From contig NZ_CATKVU010000006.1 in the NCBI RefSeq assembly GCF_949820605.1, positions 248,001 to 312,000 on the forward strand: 64,000 bases of DNA, written 5' to 3'. Numbering within the stretch: the first letter of the stretch is position 1; each line of letters starts with the position of its first letter. Positions 1 through 7,335 of this stretch are shown here, piece after piece. The position numbers and the translations under genes were made by a program. Source of the stretch: Segatella copri (GTDB lineage: Bacteria > Bacteroidota > Bacteroidia > Bacteroidales > Bacteroidaceae). A model generated the notes under the pieces. That model saw only the letters and a list, made by a program, of their open reading frames with translations. It made no database searches and was not told the DNA's origin.

Positions 1-203
1 AGTATGCCTAGAAATACGAGCATGCCCATCAGAAGCATCACGATGTTGTGGTTGCACATCGCCGACTCGATGAACGAGCGCTTGAGGATGCGGTTGGGCT
101 TCCTGGTGATGCGTGCCTTGATGTGGTCGCGAAGGGCGGTGTCTCTCTCCGGCTTTTTGGAATCCTCCGGTTTGTTTGTCTCTAGCCTTGTCTCTTGATT
201 CAT
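1..203 (-). CDS. RND efflux permease, N-terminal fragment (continues beyond window)
   Basis: Reading the minus strand from the ATG at 203 gives 67 codons open to the window edge. A polar 40-residue leader is followed by a segment reading SFIESAMCNHNIVMLLMGML, which resembles the first membrane helix of AcrB/HAE1-type permeases, where the conserved start is also a short amphipathic stretch before TM1. The start lies 20 bp after the stop of the periplasmic adaptor gene upstream, the normal adaptor-permease operon order. Such permeases use the proton gradient to drive tripartite export through an outer-membrane channel. The leader is longer than usual; the rest of the gene, and so the substrate class, cannot be seen. 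Confidence 0.75.
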   Translation of the reverse strand, partial: MNQETRLETNKPEDSKKPERDTALRDHIKARITRKPNRILKRSFIESAMCNHNIVMLLMGMLVFLGI

Positions 204-222
204 ATCTTTTCCCTCCACTTTT

Positions 223-1278
223 TTATCGGTTATCGCTTTTTGCTGTATCTACATTCATTCCTTCCGAAACTTTCTGCTGGCCATTGATGATAACCTGGTC
301 GCCAGTCTTCAGTCCCGAAAGGATGACGATGCCGTCGCCTTCGAAATCGCCGGTAGTTACGGGTTGCTGATGTGCCTTTCCGTTTACCACGGTCCATACG
401 AATCGGGAGTTATCTACATCCAGTTCAATGCTTTGTGGCGGAACGGTGATGTGGGATGGGGTAGCAGCGCTACCCTGCACCTGGGCGTTGCATACCATGC
501 CTGGGAGCAGACGGCCCTGCGGATTGGTGATGCCCACCTTGACATCGTAGGTATGCGAGATGAGGTTGGCATCGATGCCTTTTTCTGAAATCGTTCCCCG
601 GAAAATGGCACCCGAAAGAGCGGCTACCGTCAGTTTCACCTTGTCGCCCACGTGCAGATGAGATATTTCAGCTTCGGGTACGGATACCTTGGCGTTGACT
701 TGTGCCACATTGGCGAGTTTCAGCACAGGCTGTCCGGGGAGCACGTAGGTTCCCAAGTCCACGTTCTTGGCAGCGATGACACCTGCAAAAGGAGCTGTGA
801 GGGTAGAGTGGGAGAGTTGCTGGCGGGCGATGCTTTCAGCCGCCTTTGCCTGTTCCAGTTTGCTTTCTATCTCCACCCATTTCATATCCGAGATGGTTCC
901 CGACTGGTGCAGGGGCAGGAATCTTCTGTAGGCATCCTGCGCCTGTTTCAGGGTGGTGAGTGTTGCCCGGTGAGCCTCCTTCACGGTGGTAGGGTTGATG
1001 GTGGCGAGCAGCTGTCCCTTGCTCACTCTATCTCCTTCTTCCACCCGTATGGAAGTGATGTTTCCGGCTATCTCGAAACTGAGTGTAGATCCCATCTTTT
1101 CCTCGATGGTTCCCACATAGTCTTTTGTTCCCCCCAGGTTTGTATTCCCCACGGAGATAGTCTCAACTTTCACGTTTTTCTTCTCTAGCTTGCTGGATTT
1201 TTCGGTGCATCCCACCAGCATCATACAGCTGATAATGAATGCGACAAGCCATCCCGTTATAACATCTTTCTGTTTCAT
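223..1278 (-). CDS. RND efflux periplasmic adaptor lipoprotein (HlyD/MFP family)
   Basis: A 351-aa membrane-fusion protein. The frame stays open to 1317, but the ATG at 1278 (MKQKDVITG) gives a clean lipoprotein signal with lipobox MLVGC, so I choose that start. Domains in order: lipoyl half-motif with the EGDRVSKGQLLATI stretch, an alpha-helical hairpin (TTLKQAQDAYRRF through SIARQQL), the second lipoyl half (LTAPFAGVIAAKNVDLGTYV), a beta-barrel (VSVPEAEISHLHVGDKV) and a membrane-proximal domain. It should bridge the inner-membrane permease encoded immediately downstream and an outer-membrane factor not present here. Assignment to family is firm; the exported compound is unknown. Confidence 0.93.
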   Translation of the reverse strand: MKQKDVITGWLVAFIISCMMLVGCTEKSSKLEKKNVKVETISVGNTNLGGTKDYVGTIEEKMGSTLSFEIAGNITSIRVEEGDRVSKGQLLATINPTTVKEAHRATLTTLKQAQDAYRRFLPLHQSGTISDMKWVEIESKLEQAKAAESIARQQLSHSTLTAPFAGVIAAKNVDLGTYVLPGQPVLKLANVAQVNAKVSVPEAEISHLHVGDKVKLTVAALSGAIFRGTISEKGIDANLISHTYDVKVGITNPQGRLLPGMVCNAQVQGSAATPSHITVPPQSIELDVDNSRFVWTVVNGKAHQQPVTTGDFEGDGIVILSGLKTGDQVIINGQQKVSEGMNVDTAKSDNR

Positions 1279-1919
1279 ATTGATTACATTTTGTTGTTTT
1301 TTGAAAAGATAATGCAAAGGTATGAATTTTAGCTGAATGCATGGGGAAAATAGGATTAAAAAAAAATAAAAAACAGTTCTTCTTCTTCTTTTACTACGAT
1401 TTCCACGCTGTTCATAGTTTCAATCACGTCTTTCATGGAAACTACGTCTCTGATGCATCCAACCGAACAATCTACACCTTAGACCGAGGGTTGAGTCGAC
1501 TTGCTCACAAAGCTCTTGGCGACTATGGACCACTTGGTGTAAAGGTAAGCAACGATGATTTCTTGCAGTAATCATGAAACGAAGGTATTCGTATTGGAAT
1601 AGGTGTTTTTTGATATTGATATAGAGGAACCGGCACATATATATGTATATATATGAGAACCGGCACAAAAAAAGGGCTAGCCCATTACCAGGACTAGCCC
1701 TCCGTTTTAATTATTTTCTAGGGTGCAATGAAATGTCATCCTGAAATCTGCTTAGCACGTTATGAGTGATTACTTTACCTCAATGTGCTTAACATCGTCT
1801 TTCTTCTCCTCCTTCTTCTCGTTCTTGTTCTTGTTCTCGATAGATACTTCCCTCCTCAGTTGTTCCCGTCTGTTGCTTGAAGAATGAATGTATGTTAAAC
1901 TTTTAATGAGAATACTTTT
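1279..1919. other. intergenic stretch; no confident gene
   Basis: About 640 bp between the adaptor gene and the symporter gene. It holds a minus-strand terminator (1673-1701), a short run of alternating AT (1637-1655) flanked by two GAACCGGCAC motifs, and an in-frame 49-codon extension of the symporter frame (1770-1919, see findings). The open frames around 1341-1668 overlap on both strands and none has a convincing protein pattern, so I leave them uncalled; a degraded mobile-element end is possible. Confidence 0.5.
1673..1701 (-). terminator. rho-independent terminator
   Basis: Read on the minus strand, an 8-bp perfect stem (AGGGCTAG / CTAGCCCT) with a 13-nt loop is followed by seven T. It would end transcripts coming from the symporter gene. 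Confidence 0.75.
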
Positions 1920-3212
1920 TCAATTGGACTCTTTTTTCAAGTCCTTATCCACCATGGCGCAGACACAGGAGTCTGACCATACATTCTCTGCCGTCTCTAC
2001 CATGTCGATAATGGTATAGATTGGCAGGATGATGCCCATGATGCCGATAGGAGCATTGATACCAGACATCAGAGATAGGGTAAGGAAATAACATCCCATC
2101 GGTACTCCTGCATTACCTACTGCTGAGATAACTGAAATGAAGAGCCAGAGAATCATCGTAGTCCAAGGTAAAGGCATTCCTCCATTCTGCATCAGGAATA
2201 AGGAGGTTACGAGGATAAACGCAGCGCAACCATTCATGTTGATGGTAGTACAGATAGGCAATACGAAGCGGGAAACCTGATTGGAAACTCCCAGTCTGTC
2301 TTCTGCTGTCTGCATCGTCACCGGCAACGTAGCAGCAGAACTCTTTGTAAACAGAGCCATTAATACTGCCGGCATCATCTTGCCCAAAGTGCGCACTGGA
2401 TTCAAGCCTCTTGCCAAGAGGAAGAGCGGAAGGATAATGAAGAATTGAATGACATTACCTCCCAGGATAACAGCTACGTACTTTCCTAGAGAAGCCATCA
2501 CGATACCCGCAGAGAACTGGGCTGAGAGTTGTGCTGCAAAGGCAACGATACCCAGAGGCAAAGCCCAGATTAATCCATGAATCAGCATGAAAAGCAGATC
2601 CTGTAATCCAAACAATCCCTTCATCACGACTTCTTTTTTATCGCTTGATGGCATTTTGGTTAAAGCAATACCTGCTGCTGCTGCCAAAATCAATATAGAG
2701 AGTACATTTCCTTCGGCAAACGGCTTGATGATGTTGTTGGGTATTACCCCAAGAATATGGTCATAATAGCTGGTTTCTCCCAGCTTTTGGGGAACATCCG
2801 CCATACCGCTCTGTACCAAGGCTGTAGGTAAATTGCCTGGAGAAACGATGTTGTAGAGCACCAGTCCCACTGCTGCAGCTGCTATCGTCGTGAGCAGGGT
2901 GTAGGTGATGGCGTGGCGGAATATCTTACCGGTGTCTGCCTGGTTGCCCAAGGATGCCAGGGTTGTGATGACTGCCAAGGCTATGGTTGGTACTGCCAGA
3001 AGCTGGAATAAGCGGGTATAGACCGTGGCTATGAAGTTCATCAGACCATCCAGCCAGCTGATGCCGAATATCCCCAAGACGGCGCCTACTATCAAAGCGC
3101 CAATCCATAGTACCAGCTGCCGGGTTTGCTTATTCTTCACTCCTTTTTGCTTACTGCAGCCAGCATTGCTATCCGGCTGTCTATTTCCAATATTATTCAT
3201 TGTTTCTACCAT
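1920..3212 (-). CDS. dicarboxylate/amino acid:cation symporter (DAACS family)
   Basis: A 430-aa secondary transporter of the sodium/proton:dicarboxylate symporter family (glutamate, aspartate, succinate or fumarate are the usual substrates). After a polar 30-residue N-terminus there are about eight hydrophobic segments and the two re-entrant hairpins typical of the fold: a serine-containing loop (TKSSAATLPVTMQ) and the cation-binding NMNGCA motif, the variant of the canonical NMDGTA. The C-terminal AGVPMG segment matches the second hairpin. ATG codons at 3212 and 3200 are both possible. It ends in TGA, after which the same frame continues for 49 codons of highly charged sequence. No partner genes; apparently a single-gene unit. 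Confidence 0.9.
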   Translation of the reverse strand: MVETMNNIGNRQPDSNAGCSKQKGVKNKQTRQLVLWIGALIVGAVLGIFGISWLDGLMNFIATVYTRLFQLLAVPTIALAVITTLASLGNQADTGKIFRHAITYTLLTTIAAAAVGLVLYNIVSPGNLPTALVQSGMADVPQKLGETSYYDHILGVIPNNIIKPFAEGNVLSILILAAAAGIALTKMPSSDKKEVVMKGLFGLQDLLFMLIHGLIWALPLGIVAFAAQLSAQFSAGIVMASLGKYVAVILGGNVIQFFIILPLFLLARGLNPVRTLGKMMPAVLMALFTKSSAATLPVTMQTAEDRLGVSNQVSRFVLPICTTINMNGCAAFILVTSLFLMQNGGMPLPWTTMILWLFISVISAVGNAGVPMGCYFLTLSLMSGINAPIGIMGIILPIYTIIDMVETAENVWSDSCVCAMVDKDLKKESN

Positions 3213-3319
3213 GATTTTAAACTATTATTTTCAAAAGGCAAAGGTATTATTTTTTTTCCTTGTCAGCAATCCCACAAATATGGTATTTTGCAATCTCGTT
3301 ATTTTTTTCGGGCTATTCC

Positions 3320-3350
3320 TTTGCTTGTATCATTATTTTTTGTAACTTTG
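3320..3350 (+). promoter_or_regulatory. Bacteroidetes-type promoter
   Basis: TTTG at 3320-3323 and TAACTTTG at 3343-3350, 19 bp apart, matching the TTTG / TAnnTTTG consensus of the Bacteroidetes primary sigma factor. It lies 27 bp before the ATG at 3377. Confidence 0.75.
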
Positions 3351-3376
3351 CCGAAAGAATTTAAAACGGCAGCAAT

Positions 3377-4963
3377 ATGAAATATCCTATCGGCATACAG
3401 AGTTTCGAACAAATCATAGAAGATGATTATGTTTATCTCGATAAGACGGCATTGGTCTATGACTTAGTGACTAATGGTAAAATATACTTTCTGAGTCGTC
3501 CACGACGATTTGGAAAGTCGTTGCTCGTATCTACCTTGAAATGCTATTTCGAGGGTAAGAAGGAACTGTTCAAGGGGCTTGCCATCGACAAGCTGGAGAA
3601 GGAATGGAAGCAATATCCTGTGTTCCATCTCTCTTTTGGTGGTCAAAACTTTGTAGAGCCTTATGCGTTAGACAAAGTGTTGGAGGAGTTTGTTGCCATG
3701 GCAGAACGTATCTATGGGCGTGAGGAGTTGGCCGAGACTTTAGGTAGTCGCTTTAAGGCAGTGTTGGGGAAAGCTCATCAGAAGACAGGAATGAGAGCTG
3801 TCGTACTCATTGATGAGTATGACAAGCCTTTGCTTGATGTGATGGATATGGATATTTCTGTGCAGAATGAATATGGAAAGATGACTTTGGAGGATTATAA
3901 TCGCAATCTGCTCAAAGGCGTATATTCTGTGTTCAAGGAAGCTGATGATGACCTGCAGTTTGTCTTGCTCACGGGTGTCACCAAGTTCTCACAGGTGAGC
4001 GTGTTCAGTGGCTTCAATCAGCCTAACGACATCAGTATGGATGAGCATTACGAGGCACTTTGTGGAATTACGGAAGAAGAATTGTATTCTACCTTTGATG
4101 AACAGATCAAGGCGATGGCCGTGAGATATAAGACGACGGAGGAAGGGATGAAATACAAACTGAAAAGGAAGTTTGATGGTTATCACTTCAGTCCTAATAT
4201 GCTTGATATCTATAATCCTTTCAGCATCTTGAATGCTTTGAGCAAGAAGATTCTGGCAGATTATTGGTTCCGCACCGGTTCGCCAACCTATCTTGTTCGC
4301 CTATTGTCTCATTTTGATGAGAACATCAATGAGATGGTGAACAGGTTTTATCCTACGAGTAGTTTCATCGATTACAAGGCAGATGTGGAAGCACCATTGC
4401 CGATGATTTATCAGAGCGGTTATCTTACCATCAAAGATTGGAATATGGATACCGATTCCTATCTTCTGGATTTCCCGAATGATGAAGTGAGGAGCGGTTT
4501 CCTGACGTTGGTAGCTTCCAGTTATCTGAAGCCATCGAAGTCAACGGATGCCTGGGTTATTCAGGTAATAGATGTGATGTCGAAGGGAGATTGCCATCAG
4601 TTGGAGAATCTGATGACTTCCTTCTTTGCCAGCATTCCTTATAGCCAGTGTCGTAAGGACGATGAGCGTGAGAAGGAACGTTATTTTCAATATACCTTCT
4701 ATCTCGTATTGAGAATGATCAGCTGTTTCACGGTGTTCATCGAAAAGCAGCAAAGCGAAGGTAGGGTAGATTGTGTGGTTGAGACCCAGAACTATATCTA
4801 CATCTTCGAATTCAAGCGTGATGGTTCAGCTGAAGAAGCCCTGAAGCTGATAGAGGATATGGGCTATGCCAGGGAATATGCAGCAGATGGCAGAAAGATT
4901 TATCAGATAGGCTGCAACTTCTCATCGAAGACGGGAACCATTGATGGGTGGAAAATGAAGTAG
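3377..4963 (+). CDS. AAA-ATPase-like / PD-(D/E)XK nuclease family protein (PF09820-PF08011 type)
   Basis: A 528-aa cytoplasmic protein of a family strongly expanded in Bacteroidales. The N-terminal half has an ATPase-like core with the P-loop variant RPRRFGKS near residue 40 and a Walker-B-like VVLIDEYDKPLLD near residue 150. The C-terminal 100 residues form a PD-(D/E)XK nuclease-like domain with GRVDCVVE and IFEFKRD supplying the acidic and lysine positions. The molecular role of the family is not established; links to mobile DNA or defence are often suggested. It has its own promoter and a close paralogue at 18571, with the accessory stretch lying between the two. Confidence 0.85.
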   Translation: MKYPIGIQSFEQIIEDDYVYLDKTALVYDLVTNGKIYFLSRPRRFGKSLLVSTLKCYFEGKKELFKGLAIDKLEKEWKQYPVFHLSFGGQNFVEPYALDKVLEEFVAMAERIYGREELAETLGSRFKAVLGKAHQKTGMRAVVLIDEYDKPLLDVMDMDISVQNEYGKMTLEDYNRNLLKGVYSVFKEADDDLQFVLLTGVTKFSQVSVFSGFNQPNDISMDEHYEALCGITEEELYSTFDEQIKAMAVRYKTTEEGMKYKLKRKFDGYHFSPNMLDIYNPFSILNALSKKILADYWFRTGSPTYLVRLLSHFDENINEMVNRFYPTSSFIDYKADVEAPLPMIYQSGYLTIKDWNMDTDSYLLDFPNDEVRSGFLTLVASSYLKPSKSTDAWVIQVIDVMSKGDCHQLENLMTSFFASIPYSQCRKDDEREKERYFQYTFYLVLRMISCFTVFIEKQQSEGRVDCVVETQNYIYIFEFKRDGSAEEALKLIEDMGYAREYAADGRKIYQIGCNFSSKTGTIDGWKMK

Positions 4964-5165
4964 GTGATTTGCAAGAATATCCCGAAGATGTAGTGATGTG
5001 GCATTGTTAAGAATAAGTTTTCTTTACATTTGCTTGCCTGAGATTCTCGTATTTTCAGACGCTTATTGTTTCTTTGAGAATATCGCAAATATGAAGAAGA
5101 ATAGAAACTTATTGATAATCAGATGTTTGTAATTTCTTGACAAGATAATGCCGTTGAGAAAAATC

Positions 5166-5273
5166 TATAGTTGTACGACTATAACCCCTATAGTTGTACA
5201 ACCATAACTCTACAGTTGTACAACCATAGCATGTATAGTCGTACAACTGTAACTTTATAGTCGTACAACTATA
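5166..5273. repeat. array of five 18-bp palindromes, period 22-23 bp
   Basis: Five units start at 5166, 5189, 5211, 5234 and 5256. Each is an 18-bp near-perfect palindrome of the form TATAGTTGTACAACTATA with one to three changes, separated by 4-5 bp spacers of unrelated sequence. The arms vary (TATAGTCGT, TACAGTTGT), but the changes only partly preserve pairing. The period is close to two helical turns. Purpose unknown: a multi-site protein target, a chain of small hairpins, or an inactive repeat family. Confidence 0.85.
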
Positions 5274-5368
5274 GGTCTTGTTCTTAATATAGAGCAGAAA
5301 ACAAGGAATCCCAGCCTCTCATTCCCCTTGTTTTTATCGCTAGATTCCAAACTTGTAGGTATATGAAT

Positions 5369-5401
5369 TTTGGTTATAAATATTGACGGGAGGTATTTTT
5401 G
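5369..5401 (+). promoter_or_regulatory. Bacteroidetes-type promoter
   Basis: TTTG at 5369-5372 and TATTTTTG at 5394-5401 with a 21-bp spacer. It lies about 40 bp before the short ORF at 5442; nothing else is downstream before the hairpin at 5541. Confidence 0.5.
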
Positions 5402-5441
5402 CAATTTTAATTTGAACTAAAAAAAGGAGGAATAAGGCCTT

Positions 5442-5516
5442 ATGGAAAATGGGGAAGATGTTCCCGAATGGCTGAAGAATGGGGATTATGAGTTTGAGTA
5501 TAATATTATAAGATAA
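5442..5516 (+). CDS. very short ORF (24 aa), doubtful
   Basis: ATG to TAA encoding 24 residues, beginning MENGEDVPEWLKNGDYEFEY. It is acidic with no signal or known motif. It is preceded by a good TTTG / TAnnTTTG promoter and followed by a terminator-like hairpin (5541-5580), so a short transcript is plausible. A purine-rich AAAGGAGG lies 13 bp before the ATG. It could equally be the leftover start of a deleted gene. Confidence 0.25.
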   Translation: MENGEDVPEWLKNGDYEFEYNIIR

Positions 5517-5540
5517 GATCAGTTGTGTTCTGGTTTTAGC

Positions 5541-5580
5541 AAAGAGGGTGTGTCATAAGTAAATGATTCACCCTTTTTTG
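5541..5580 (+). terminator. terminator-like hairpin, shared with 16633-16672
   Basis: AGGGTG...CACCCT stem followed by TTTTTT. Its sequence is closely similar to the hairpin at 16633-16672 (AAAGAGGGTG, GTCAT, ATGA and CACCCT in the same order), so it is probably a copied terminator element. Confidence 0.6.
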
Positions 5581-5670
5581 TTGGAATGTTACTGATATGT
5601 TGTTGGAAAACATAGTATAAGTTATTAGAAAAGATAGTATCTGTTTTTGAGATAGTTAGTATCTCCGGTC

Positions 5671-5754
5671 GCACAACAGCTGTTGTGCGCTTGCATATCA
5701 GCTGATATGCGCTTGCACAACAGGTGATGTGCATGCGTAGGTCAACTGTTATGC
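5671..5754. repeat. array of four 18-bp palindromes, period exactly 22 bp
   Basis: Units start at 5671, 5693, 5715 and 5737. The first two are perfect palindromes (GCACAACAGCTGTTGTGC and GCATATCAGCTGATATGC) with different arms but the same AGCT centre; the third and fourth are degraded. Spacers are 4 bp. The architecture equals the array at 5166 although the sequence is unrelated. The array ends 47 bp before the -33 box of the MNT/HEPN promoter. Confidence 0.85.
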
Positions 5755-5800
5755 GCCAACTGATATTTTGTGGGATGAATTGCAAAAACATGGCAAAAAG

Positions 5801-5832
5801 TTTGGAAGATACCAGATAATTTCTTATATTTG
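5801..5832 (+). promoter_or_regulatory. promoter of the MNT/HEPN pair
   Basis: TTTG at 5801-5804 and TATATTTG at 5825-5832, 20-bp spacer, 23 bp before the ATG at 5856. The context GCAAAAAGTTTGG at the -33 box is shared with the promoter at 7211. Confidence 0.8.
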
Positions 5833-5855
5833 CACTGTCTTAAAAGATAAGTGTT

Positions 5856-6155
5856 ATGAGAACAGTTCAAGATTATATAGCAATAATTAGGCAAAATAGT
5901 TCCAAGATTACTAAAGATTTTGGAATCAAGACCTTGCGCATTTTTGGTTCCGTATCACGAAATGAGCAAACAGAGCAAAGCGATTTGGATATTTGTGTAG
6001 AAACAGAAACTCCTAATCCATTTTTATTGGCCGACTTGAAAGAATACTTAGAGGACTTGTTTAAGTGCTCAGTTGATGTAGTGCGTATTCACAAAAACAT
6101 GAATCCTTTCTTTAAATCAAGAATTGAACGGGATGGAATCTATGCAATACGATAA
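5856..6155 (+). CDS. MNT-type nucleotidyltransferase (antitoxin of MNT/HEPN pair)
   Basis: A 99-aa minimal nucleotidyltransferase. The Pol-beta fold signature GSVSRNEQTEQSDLDICVE contains the conserved GS, the arginine and the two metal-binding aspartates (SDLD) near residues 31-47. In MNT/HEPN systems the MNT protein acts as antitoxin by adding AMP to the HEPN toxin near its active site. It is the first gene of a two-gene unit, overlapping the next by 14 bp if the toxin starts at 6142. All metal-binding residues look intact, so an active enzyme is expected. Confidence 0.88.
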   Translation: MRTVQDYIAIIRQNSSKITKDFGIKTLRIFGSVSRNEQTEQSDLDICVETETPNPFLLADLKEYLEDLFKCSVDVVRIHKNMNPFFKSRIERDGIYAIR

Positions 6156-6531
6156 ATATGTAGCATTGGATATACTTAATAGAGTACATATTTCTATTGA
6201 GCATATAGAAGAGCGTTCACAAGCTTATCATTGTGGCGATGATTTTCTGATGTCTTCTACTGGTGTAGCAATTCTTGATTCCATATGTATGCAATTTATT
6301 GCTATAGGAGAAAGTTTAAAGGGACTTGATAAGGTTACTAGAGGAGAACTCCTTACAACTCATCCTGAAATTGATTGGAAAAATGTGAAAGGGTTACGTG
6401 ATATCATAGCTCATCATTATTTTGAGGTTGATGCTGATCAGATTTGGTGGATTATAGAAAATGAGTTGCAACCTTTGAAGAAGGCAATTCTAGAAATGAT
6501 AGAATCTTTAAAACGGATACTTGATGAGTAA
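6142..6531 (+). CDS. HEPN-domain RNase toxin (DUF86 type)
   Basis: About 129 aa, all-helical HEPN protein. The catalytic R-X4-H-X-Y motif is present as RDIIAHHY about 34 residues from the C-terminus. ATG codons at 6124, 6133 and 6142 are in frame; I choose 6142 because it gives the smallest overlap with the antitoxin gene. HEPN toxins are RNases kept in check by AMP transfer from the MNT partner, and the pair is usually bacteriostatic or anti-phage. It shares the promoter at 5801 and ends inside a strong terminator at 6511. Confidence 0.87.
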   Translation: MQYDKYVALDILNRVHISIEHIEERSQAYHCGDDFLMSSTGVAILDSICMQFIAIGESLKGLDKVTRGELLTTHPEIDWKNVKGLRDIIAHHYFEVDADQIWWIIENELQPLKKAILEMIESLKRILDE

Positions 6532-6549
6532 TGTCAAGTATCCGTTTTG
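6511..6549 (+). terminator. rho-independent terminator overlapping the toxin stop
   Basis: 14-bp perfect stem (AAACGGATACTTGA / TCAAGTATCCGTTT) with a 9-nt loop. The left arm lies inside the last codons of the HEPN gene and the stem ends in TTTTG. Confidence 0.8.
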
Positions 6550-6597
6550 TCATTTGGTACATTCAACTCGGCATTTCATACAAGACAAGTTTGGATA

Positions 6598-6629
6598 TTT
6601 GGAGGATAGAAATAATCTTCTTACTTTTG
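6598..6629 (+). promoter_or_regulatory. Bacteroidetes-type promoter
   Basis: TTTG at 6598-6601 and TACTTTTG at 6622-6629, 20-bp spacer, upstream of the 113-aa exported protein. Confidence 0.75.
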
Positions 6630-6712
6630 CGCTCGTAATCGGGAAGCGATAGAAGAGAATGATTCGTGAAACGAGGAAAATGAAGTATAACCCTTTTAAT
6701 ATATAATAAGGT

Positions 6713-7054
6713 ATGAAGAAGATTATGATTTCGTTGATGATGGTAGTAACTGTCACCACAACCAGTTTTGCAAAGAGTAACAACACCGATGTGGCAAATG
6801 CCGTAAAGAGTGTAGCCGAGCAGGTGAAGCAGGCTCCATCCGGTACTGTGTATGGTGTGGTTGAGAATACCAAGCACCATATTATCGTAGCTACTCCTTT
6901 CGGAAAGTACACCATAGAGAAGAAGGATGGCGGCGTCAGCTTTATGGGAATATCGGCAATGCTGGTATCATCAAAGAATGGCGTTTATAAAGTCAAGACA
7001 TCCCTTGGTAATTTCTCGGTGAATATGAGAAAAGGAACGATAACTAAAAAGTAA
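6713..7054 (+). CDS. small exported protein of unknown function
   Basis: 113 aa with a clear Sec signal peptide (MKKIMISLMMVVTVTTTSFA) and a predicted mature chain of about 93 residues. The mature part alternates short hydrophobic and polar stretches (GTVYGVVENTKHHIIVATPF, later YKVKTSLGNFSVNMRKGTI), which suggests a small beta-rich periplasmic domain; there is no cysteine or metal motif. It has its own promoter and lies between the toxin-antitoxin pair and the nuclease/E2-E1/SecA-like operon. I do not recognise the family. Confidence 0.7.
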   Translation: MKKIMISLMMVVTVTTTSFAKSNNTDVANAVKSVAEQVKQAPSGTVYGVVENTKHHIIVATPFGKYTIEKKDGGVSFMGISAMLVSSKNGVYKVKTSLGNFSVNMRKGTITKK

Positions 7055-7210
7055 TCGTAACTGGTTGTTTACCTTTTCGTAAGGGATGGTATATAGGTAT
7101 AGGGCATTGAATTGTTGCCATGGAATAGAAATGTGGAAGTATTTTTCTCTCGGCAATGGCAGCGTTCAATGCCATTTTTTCTCCTTCGGGACAAAAAACA
7201 TCGCAAAAAG

Positions 7211-7242
7211 TTTGGCGGTATCAAGAATGTTGCTTACTTTTG
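7211..7242 (+). promoter_or_regulatory. promoter of the nuclease / E2-E1 / SecA-like operon
   Basis: TTTG at 7211-7214 and TACTTTTG at 7235-7242 with a 20-bp spacer, about 95 bp before the ATG at 7336. No other promoter of this quality lies inside the following genes' short gaps, so it probably serves 7336-14891. Confidence 0.75.
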
Positions 7243-7335
7243 TACTTAATTATTTTAATATAGTATAAAACAAAAGAATATTGATTTCAATTTGTTAGAA
7301 GAAATTGTTTGAAACGATTAAAAAATAAAGAAGTT

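Larger units (their letters stand above)
4964..5855. other. intergenic stretch rich in palindromic repeats
   Basis: Nearly 900 bp holding two separate arrays of 18-bp palindromes (5166-5273 and 5671-5754), a promoter followed by a 24-codon frame (5369-5516), a terminator-like hairpin (5541-5580) and the promoter of the toxin-antitoxin pair. No larger gene is visible on either strand. Confidence 0.7.

Noticed and set aside
1341..1668. Open frames on both strands with a partly protein-like look (82 aa minus, 76 aa plus)
   Set aside because: The frames contradict each other, each contains low-complexity or out-of-place segments, and no known family is recognisable; at best the end of a degraded element.
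5166..5754. CRISPR array
   Set aside because: Units are 18-bp palindromes with 4-5-bp spacers, far below CRISPR repeat and spacer sizes, and no cas genes are present.
5519..5791. 90-aa minus-strand ORF
   Set aside because: It runs through the palindrome array at 5671 and its residues simply reflect the repeat; no promoter or motif.
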